DNA of 13,310 bases from CAYMEV01 sp964431655 [NCBI: uncultured bacterium]. GTDB lineage: Bacteria > CAYMEV01. A program made the position numbers and the translations under genes. The stretch's first letter is position 1, and every line of letters starts with the position of its first letter. The notes below the pieces were generated by a model, which saw only the letters and a program-made list of their open reading frames with translations, was not told the DNA's origin and ran no database searches. Below, piece by piece: positions 7,770 through 13,310 of the stretch. The stretch is from assembly GCA_964431655.1 (NCBI GenBank), contig CAYSKJ010000076.1:1-13310 (forward strand). Reading direction: 5' to 3'.

Positions 7770-8651
7770 TTAATAAAAAGATTTTTTTTCAGCATCCCTT
7801 AAAAATGTCTCCACCGCAGTGTTATACTCATCCTTTTTTTCCAGGTGATGGCAGTGGGAAGCGTCTTCAAATACAATAAAACTGGAGCCCGGAAGTTTAG
7901 AGCAATAAAACCGGGTAGTATCCGGAGTAGCCTCATCATACCTCCCGCATGTAAAAAGTGCCGGGACATTTATCTCTTCAAGAGTGTCCACCCTGTCAAA
8001 ATCTTTAAGGGTGCCTGTACAGGTAAACTCTGAAGGACCCCACATATATTCATAGACATAAGGCGACAGTTTTTCCAGGGTTTTGTTCATGCAGTCGGGG
8101 TATGGGGAAAGCCTGCACAGATGCCTGTCGTAGAACTGCATCATGGCCTTCTGGTATTCCTCTCCGTAATTCTGCTTTTGCTCGGCTTCATATATAGCCT
8201 TACGGGCCGATGCTGGAAGCCTTCTTAACAGCCTGCGGGCATCCCGGGTGAAAAGCCTGGCGCTTATGGCAGGACCGCTGAATACAATTCCGGCCACACC
8301 ATCCGGCTTCCCTGACATATATTCTGTTATCAGCATAGTGCCCCAGGATGCGCCCAGGAGAAATACTCTTCCGGCATTAAGCTCCTCAATAAGTATGCCC
8401 AGCTCCCGGGCAAAACGTTCAGCCTTATAAAGGGAAGGATCGTAATTTTTATCAGAATTCCCCGAACCCAGCTGGTCATAGAATATTACCGGCCTTCTCA
8501 TGGACAGCTCCCCTATGGTCTCGAGATAGTCATGGGTCGCTCCGGGCCCTCCGTGAACAACAATAAGAGGTATTCCAGGACTGCCCTGACCGGTAATGCC
8601 ATACCACACACGGCCCCCGGGAACCTTTATAAAACCTTCTTTATAATCCAT
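7770..8651 (-). CDS. Proline iminopeptidase-family alpha/beta hydrolase
   Basis: The product has 293 residues, a usual length for the family, and starts at ATG. HGGPG (33-37) is the oxyanion-hole motif of prolyl aminopeptidases. GASWGT (100-105) is the nucleophile elbow with S102. D239 in CGRYDEATPD and H266 in EDASHCHH complete the catalytic triad. The cap region carries YEYMWGPSEF followed by TGTL, typical of the proline-iminopeptidase type 2 group. There is no signal peptide, so the enzyme is cytoplasmic. By family it removes N-terminal proline or another small residue from short peptides, but many members act on other amides or esters, so the substrate is not certain. It lies 51 nt downstream of the kinase gene and 54 nt upstream of the small exported protein, in the same orientation, which suggests a shared transcript. 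An alternative reading is a general amino-acid amidase or esterase. Confidence 0.88.
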   Translation of the reverse strand: MDYKEGFIKVPGGRVWYGITGQGSPGIPLIVVHGGPGATHDYLETIGELSMRRPVIFYDQLGSGNSDKNYDPSLYKAERFARELGILIEELNAGRVFLLGASWGTMLITEYMSGKPDGVAGIVFSGPAISARLFTRDARRLLRRLPASARKAIYEAEQKQNYGEEYQKAMMQFYDRHLCRLSPYPDCMNKTLEKLSPYVYEYMWGPSEFTCTGTLKDFDRVDTLEEINVPALFTCGRYDEATPDTTRFYCSKLPGSSFIVFEDASHCHHLEKKDEYNTAVETFLRDAEKKSFY

Positions 8652-8702
8652 TTCCAGTCCTGCCTGATTTTATTGTTTATGACTTTAAGCAACAGCAGTT
8701 TT

Positions 8703-11700
8703 TTAAATTTTGTTCAGAAAATTAACAAGGGGTGATTCAGCCAGCATATCTCTCTTTTTCACCGGAAGGCCTTTTTGCCTTTCTTCAATTGTCTTTTCCA
8801 GCTTTTCCTTCAAAAGCCCGGCCTCCTCGTTCATCCGGTTATCCCTGCAGAATTCCAGGAGATTGCACAGTATAAAGGGCATGACTTCCACGTATATGTG
8901 GTGTAGTTCATTAAATTTTGCAAGGGTGAATCTGATTCCCTGGGATATCCTTTCCTTTTGAAATTCCACAGGCCTGGCAGTTTTATGAAAAAGCAGAAAG
9001 GGTTCCTGAACGCCTTTTTCTACAGGGGCTGAATAAAAACTGCAGAGGCTTCTGTATAGATCAGTGTTCTTTTTCAGGTAATTATCCTTTTTGCTGCTGG
9101 CTTCCGCAGATATCCCCGTAGCCTTTCCCGTAAGCAGCAAAAGGCAGAGGCCGTATTTGATTATGGAGTTGTCTATAATATTGCTTTTGCTGAAAGACAG
9201 AAGATAGCTTTCCAACATAGCTATGGCCCTTTTCTTCGCGTCTTTGCTCAGAAGCGACTTTAATACAGTAATATCCAGAAGAAGGGTTGTGTGTTTGTTG
9301 AAGGCTGTGGAAAGTCGTTTTAAGGATTCGTCCCTGCCCAGCTCTTCAAGGATTTTATCTGAACCAGCCTCATCAAGGGTGATAATTGACAGATAAAGCT
9401 CTTCCAGCTTATAATGGAAATCAAAAAGGGGTTTTTTCGAAAGCGCTGTTATTTCAGCCAGAAGGTTCAGGTAATAGTATGCCCTTTCAATCTTTTTCTG
9501 CTGAACCATGGCCTCCAGGGCATTGGAATAGATGTAGAATAGTATTTCATTATCCTTGTCCTTCAGAGCAGAGGGAAGTATCCTGTTGAGCTGGTTAATG
9601 GCCTGGTAAGGGTCACCGAAAATAATATACAGATTGGATATGTTTACAGAAGCACTCATTATGCTTGCCCTGTCCCCGATCATTTCTGCAGATGCAAGGG
9701 CCTTTTTAAAATAGGAATAGGCTGTCTCCATATCATGCTGGGCAAGGTATATACTGCCTATATTATTGTATGTCTTCGGAAGGCTTTCATAATCACCCAT
9801 CTCCTTCTTCAGCTCATAGCTTTTTGTGAAATACTCCCTGCTTTCCTCAAAATTGCTTCTCAGCTTATGAAGGATACCGAGGTTATTATATACCTTCGAC
9901 AATGTATTCTTGTCAACATGAGAACCTTCCTGGCTGGATACGGCTGTCAGCAGATCTATGGCCATGCTGTATTTTGAACTGCCGTAATAAATGGCCGCCT
10001 TGACCATCTTTATGGTTACAGGCATATCATCCACTGACTTGTAATGCCGATCGAGCAGTTGACTGCATTCTTCTGCCCTTCCAGTCTGAAGATAAATCCA
10101 GCATTTCTGGGACAGGCTCTGAAAATAATAATGACTGCTGATATCGCCGATGCTGTCCATGATGCTGTCCAGCACATCCAGGGCATCCTCAAATTCATGG
10201 AGATGGGCATGGTTTCCGGCTATACTGTACTTTATATGGTAAAAGGCATCCCCCTTGTCCAGCGTCTTTAACAGTCTCTGGTATAGCCTGCTGCTGTCTT
10301 TGTATCTGCCAGTCATCCTTAACAGCTCTGATTTAAGGAGCTTCAAATTCAGCAGGCTGAAAGGGCGGGGGATTTCAAAATAGCGGGTGGGGGAGGAAAT
10401 ATCAAAGCTGACTTCAGGGTATTCACTCCTGATATCCCTGTATTCCTTTATGAGATAATTAAGGACTTCCAGGGCATTATAAGGATTCCCGCTTTTATAA
10501 AGCTTCAGAACTGTTTTCAGGATTTCTGCATAACCGTCATGAAAGCGCCCTGCAGACCTGAATATGAATAATATCCTGTAAGGATTGCAATCCCGGGGAT
10601 TCCTAATTATTAGTTCAGCCATGGCACAAATCATCTTCTGGGCTGTTTCCGGGCCTATATGCTTTTTGGCAAAATCCTCGGGCAGACTGCAGCTGGAGGT
10701 ATAGCTCCCCATCATGAGCTCCAGAAGGCCGGATCGCACCAGTCTCTGCAGGGAATCTTCCGCCTCATCCTTCTTCAGCCCTGAAATATTCTGGATTTCC
10801 ATGATATTCATAGGTCTTGGGAATGTCCCGAGAATAAAAAGAAGATTAAAGTCCTCTCCGGACAATCTATTAAGTTTGATATCAAGAAGGCTCTTTTCAA
10901 TGCCTGCACTGCCATCGGCACTGATTTCGGGAGGGAGGCTCAGAATAAGTCCCTCGGGAGTATTGGTTGTCCCCAGGCTAAGGGATGCCAGCAGGTAGTC
11001 TTTTATCTTTCTGGGATTGCCCCCGGAATACAGGGCGATATCAGATATGCTCCTGGGGTTTATGTCTCTGAGCCCAAGGCAGAGGGAAACAAATTTTGCC
11101 GTATCCTCCTGGGAAAAATTGGACATATGAACCTCTGCATCATAGCCCCTGGCTGGCCTGGGGCGGTTCTCCACGATGACAGCAGCCATATAGAGCCCGG
11201 GTACAGGAAGCATAATCCTGATTATATCCCTCTCATGCTTATGTATCAGTTTCAGGTCGTCTACCAGCAGAACCGCATCATTCAGCCTGTTTTTAAGAAA
11301 GTCTGCAAGCTTATAGGCTATAACCTTTTTTATATCCGTCATCTCTGATGAGGAACGGTCCTTTACAAGGCCTGATATATCATCCTCCAGAGCCTTTCTC
11401 TCAGCGTCATTCAGGATACCCTGTATGCTGAGCTCCTGGGTAAGGCTGTATTTGTAGGAGCCGGCCATTCTCCTGCCGATAAAGAAGGTCTTGCAGTTTT
11501 TCATGCGGAGCCGGAGTTCGAGTTCACGGAGAAACCTCGTCTTGCCGGTTCCCCGGATTCCGTAAACCTGTATCCTTTTTGCCCTGCCTGTTTCAATGGC
11601 TTGGGCAGTATTGCTCATCTTTTCATCCAGGCCGTACTGAGGGTTTTTGCTGAGAATGTCTATATAATCGTCCTTATTCAAGACATAGGGGGTAAGATTC

Positions 11701-12482
11701 ATGAGGTCCACAAGATAGTCAAAAGCCTCGGAGCTGTTCCTGAACCGGCTGTTTCGGTTAATATAGAGCAGTTTTTCAACAAATTTCACCATCTTCGGGG
11801 GTATGTACCTGCAGAGCAGTTTTTTCACCTCATGGTCCTTGAGTGCATAGAGACGGAACATCCTGCCCGAGTATATCCTGAGTATAAGCGCACCGAGAGA
11901 GAAAAGATCAGCCCTCTCGTCTATATTCCTCTCCCTTGCCAGGACTTCAGGGGCTATAAAAGCAAGGGACCCCTTGGAAGTGTTCATGTTCTGGCTGTTT
12001 ATCTTAAGCTCGGAAAGGCCGAAATCAATTATTTTCAGCTTTTCACCTTTCTGAATACCTGGTATCAGTATGTTTTTCGGCTTAAGGTCAAGGTGGAGGA
12101 TACCCCGGCTGTGAACATAAAGAAGCGCCTGAAGTATAAGCTTGACTATCTCCAGTTTCTGTACCATGCCCAGGTCCGGCAGGGCATTGTCCAGGTTCTG
12201 CTGGTCAACATATTCCATGGTATAGTATATATACTCCATCTCCCTTTGGTAAAAACCCAGGTCATAGACCTTTATCAGGTTCGGATGGGAAAGCATGGAT
12301 AAAAGAAGGAATTCATTCTTCAGAAGCCGGGTATTGGGTATCTTTATATCCCTTGAGATAATCTTGAGGGCCTTAACAGAGTAGCTGTCAAACCTGTCTG
12401 AAACCCTGAAAACCTCACCCATACCCCCTTTTCCGATTAAATCAATAATCTGGTACCTGTCGGCTATGCCAATGTATTGCAC
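8703..12482 (-). CDS. Ser/Thr protein kinase fused to P-loop ATPase and TPR region
   Basis: The product has 1259 residues. The kinase domain spans about 10-262: glycine loop GKGGMGEV (17-24), K40 in VKALKII, E57 of helix C, HPNL (66-69), catalytic loop HLDLKPKN (130-137), DFG (153-155) and APE (178-180). The usual HRD is HLD, so this is a non-RD kinase that should not need an activation-loop phosphate in the normal way. A P-loop ATPase follows, with GIRGTGKT (308-315) as Walker A and AVLLVDD (403-409) as Walker B. A winged-helix-like stretch may lie around 535-595. From about 715 onward there are helical pairs, with clear TPR units around 863-935 (YNNLGILHKL and YNNIGSIYLAQ) and weaker ones to about 1015. 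No membrane segment is visible. This layout matches large kinase/AAA/TPR signalling proteins of spirochaetes, myxobacteria and cyanobacteria. The GTG start is 4 nt after the upstream stop codon, which suggests translational coupling. Confidence 0.93.
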   Translation of the reverse strand: MQYIGIADRYQIIDLIGKGGMGEVFRVSDRFDSYSVKALKIISRDIKIPNTRLLKNEFLLLSMLSHPNLIKVYDLGFYQREMEYIYYTMEYVDQQNLDNALPDLGMVQKLEIVKLILQALLYVHSRGILHLDLKPKNILIPGIQKGEKLKIIDFGLSELKINSQNMNTSKGSLAFIAPEVLARERNIDERADLFSLGALILRIYSGRMFRLYALKDHEVKKLLCRYIPPKMVKFVEKLLYINRNSRFRNSSEAFDYLVDLMNLTPYVLNKDDYIDILSKNPQYGLDEKMSNTAQAIETGRAKRIQVYGIRGTGKTRFLRELELRLRMKNCKTFFIGRRMAGSYKYSLTQELSIQGILNDAERKALEDDISGLVKDRSSSEMTDIKKVIAYKLADFLKNRLNDAVLLVDDLKLIHKHERDIIRIMLPVPGLYMAAVIVENRPRPARGYDAEVHMSNFSQEDTAKFVSLCLGLRDINPRSISDIALYSGGNPRKIKDYLLASLSLGTTNTPEGLILSLPPEISADGSAGIEKSLLDIKLNRLSGEDFNLLFILGTFPRPMNIMEIQNISGLKKDEAEDSLQRLVRSGLLELMMGSYTSSCSLPEDFAKKHIGPETAQKMICAMAELIIRNPRDCNPYRILFIFRSAGRFHDGYAEILKTVLKLYKSGNPYNALEVLNYLIKEYRDIRSEYPEVSFDISSPTRYFEIPRPFSLLNLKLLKSELLRMTGRYKDSSRLYQRLLKTLDKGDAFYHIKYSIAGNHAHLHEFEDALDVLDSIMDSIGDISSHYYFQSLSQKCWIYLQTGRAEECSQLLDRHYKSVDDMPVTIKMVKAAIYYGSSKYSMAIDLLTAVSSQEGSHVDKNTLSKVYNNLGILHKLRSNFEESREYFTKSYELKKEMGDYESLPKTYNNIGSIYLAQHDMETAYSYFKKALASAEMIGDRASIMSASVNISNLYIIFGDPYQAINQLNRILPSALKDKDNEILFYIYSNALEAMVQQKKIERAYYYLNLLAEITALSKKPLFDFHYKLEELYLSIITLDEAGSDKILEELGRDESLKRLSTAFNKHTTLLLDITVLKSLLSKDAKKRAIAMLESYLLSFSKSNIIDNSIIKYGLCLLLLTGKATGISAEASSKKDNYLKKNTDLYRSLCSFYSAPVEKGVQEPFLLFHKTARPVEFQKERISQGIRFTLAKFNELHHIYVEVMPFILCNLLEFCRDNRMNEEAGLLKEKLEKTIEERQKGLPVKKRDMLAESPLVNFLNKI

Positions 12483-12486
12483 CTTT

Positions 12487-13310
12487 TCAGCCCCTGAAGG
12501 ATCTGTAGAAGATCTTCCTGAAAATAATGGATATTACAGCGCACAGGATTCCGCAATAAATACCTGAAAGAATAATAATCCCGGTAATGATCCAGGCTGA
12601 ATCGCTCCCTGAAAGGGCATAAAAAAGCGCTTTCAGACTAAAAAGGGCTCCGGTAAAATAAAAGGCCCAGGCAAGGTAGCCAAGCCAGGCAAAAAGGCTG
12701 GTAAGCACGGAAAACCTATAAATTCCTTTCTTTGTGGCCAGGAACATATTGAAGAAGATTATGGAGAAAAACACCATTTTCCAGAATTCAAGCCCCAGGA
12801 ATCCCACTGTATAAACAAGGGTAATTACCAGAAAAAGCAGAATTATCAGAAGGCCGGTATTCCTGATCATATAATGCCTGAGATAGAGTATAAACAATAC
12901 GGTCGCCATCAGCAGGTAAATAATGGCTGATACAGCCTGTACTGCTCTTATATTAATTCCCCTGTCCCGGGGGATAATCCGGATAAACTGGCTTATTTCC
13001 CCAATGGGAAATTCATCCATATTTTCATAAAACTTCACTTTGCGGTATTTCCCCTCAAAAAATAAATCTTCAAGCTGGTTAGAATAGGTCCTGGAGCTGA
13101 TTCTTCCGCTCTGACCCCCCGGTATGCAGGTAAGGCTGTTCTCTGGCTCAGCAAGGTCTGCTATAAGCCTCTGGGATGCACCCCAGCTGCCCGGCCGGGG
13201 ATTTTCAGAAAAGGTAAAGGGCGCAGGGTTTACTGTAAGGCCGTCCCCGTCAGCAGGATAAGGCCCCTTTTCAAAACCCGGGACACTTCCTATATGGGGG
13301 TAGATAACCC
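12487..13310 (-). CDS. Penicillin acylase family (S45) C-terminus fused to a five-helix membrane domain; 5' partial
   Basis: The frame is open from the window edge to the stop at 12487, giving 273 visible residues; the GTG at 13038 is internal. The first 93 or so residues read as the end of an S45 penicillin-acylase beta chain: GDGLTVNPAPF (21-31), GASQRLIADL (43-52), then NSLTCIPGGQSGR (57-69), TYSNQLE (74-80) and FEGKYRKVKF (84-93). These are family landmarks. S45 enzymes are Ntn hydrolases that cut amide bonds of acylated compounds outside the cytoplasm. The catalytic Ser and the linker lie outside this window. The remaining part has five likely helices (about 122-144, 151-172, 175-193, 200-223, 238-263). 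The loops RHYMIRN, TKKGIYR and the tail RKIFYRSFRG are basic, which places the S45 domain outside by the positive-inside rule. Substrate unknown. Its stop lies 4 nt before the kinase start. Confidence 0.8.
   Translation of the reverse strand, partial: VIYPHIGSVPGFEKGPYPADGDGLTVNPAPFTFSENPRPGSWGASQRLIADLAEPENSLTCIPGGQSGRISSRTYSNQLEDLFFEGKYRKVKFYENMDEFPIGEISQFIRIIPRDRGINIRAVQAVSAIIYLLMATVLFILYLRHYMIRNTGLLIILLFLVITLVYTVGFLGLEFWKMVFFSIIFFNMFLATKKGIYRFSVLTSLFAWLGYLAWAFYFTGALFSLKALFYALSGSDSAWIITGIIILSGIYCGILCAVISIIFRKIFYRSFRG
12491..12495 (-). promoter_or_regulatory. Ribosome binding site of the kinase gene, inside the upstream gene
   Basis: AGGGG on the minus strand lies within the last codons of the acylase-like gene, 8 nt before the kinase GTG at 12482. 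It supports that start and suggests that ribosomes finishing the upstream gene feed the kinase. Confidence 0.55.

Noticed and set aside
7758-7775. Small hairpin AGCA-GAAA-TGCT after the hydrolase stop as a terminator
   Set aside because: The stem has only four base pairs and no T-run follows on the minus strand.
8652-8702. Minus-strand promoter in front of the hydrolase gene
   Set aside because: TTGCTT and TAAAAT are present but only 14 bp apart, and the TTGTTA upstream is paired with a weak TAAAAA; neither is convincing.
11601-12302. A 233-codon plus-strand open frame opposite the Ser/Thr kinase domain
   Set aside because: It mirrors a strongly supported kinase domain and has no recognisable motif of its own.
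13036-13038. GTG as the start of a separate 183-residue membrane protein
   Set aside because: The frame continues open for 90 more codons to the window edge and those codons spell S45 acylase landmarks; the nearest ribosome-binding-like GAGGGG is 12 nt away, too far.

Overview
The window is gene-dense bacterial DNA of middling GC content, with many AGG and ATA codons and frequent GTG or TTG starts. No rRNA, tRNA, IS element, CRISPR array or other mobile signature was seen. The gene mix is a large Ser/Thr kinase-ATPase-TPR protein, a PocR-type hybrid histidine kinase, a CPA2-type antiporter with a PTS EIIA-like tail, and secreted or envelope proteins. This fits a Gram-negative environmental or host-associated bacterium with elaborate signalling. 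A spirochaete is my best guess, with deltaproteobacterium-like lineages as the alternative; the assignment is inference only.

Layout. Positions 1-2001 (+) hold the 3' part of a cation:proton antiporter gene; its 5' end lies outside the window. A 152-bp gap follows, carrying a good sigma70-type promoter and a strong ribosome binding site. Next is a SAM-dependent methyltransferase gene (2154-3377, +) with an extra C-terminal beta-sandwich-like domain. It converges, with only 19 bp between stop codons, on a run of five minus-strand genes that fills the rest of the window.

Read in the direction of transcription, the minus-strand genes are: (1) the 3' end of a penicillin-acylase-like (S45, Ntn-hydrolase) gene whose product continues into a five-helix membrane tail (13310-12487); (2) a 1259-residue Ser/Thr kinase / P-loop ATPase / TPR protein (12482-8703), starting 4 nt after the previous stop; (3) a proline-iminopeptidase-type alpha/beta hydrolase (8651-7770); (4) a small exported PsbP/DcrB-like protein (7715-7233); (5) a hybrid sensor kinase PocR-PAS-PAS-GAF-HisKA-HATPase-REC-REC-HPt (7191-3397). 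Gaps of 4, 51, 54 and 41 bp with no obvious terminator suggest one transcription unit.

How they may work together is inference. The first pair looks like a periplasmic amide hydrolase anchored by a membrane domain and translationally coupled to a cytoplasmic kinase. The last pair puts a putative periplasmic protein next to a ligand-sensing phosphorelay kinase. No DNA-binding response regulator is present, so the output of both kinases lies elsewhere. The least ordinary objects are the S45-plus-membrane fusion, its coupling to the kinase, and the antiporter-USP-EIIA fusion.
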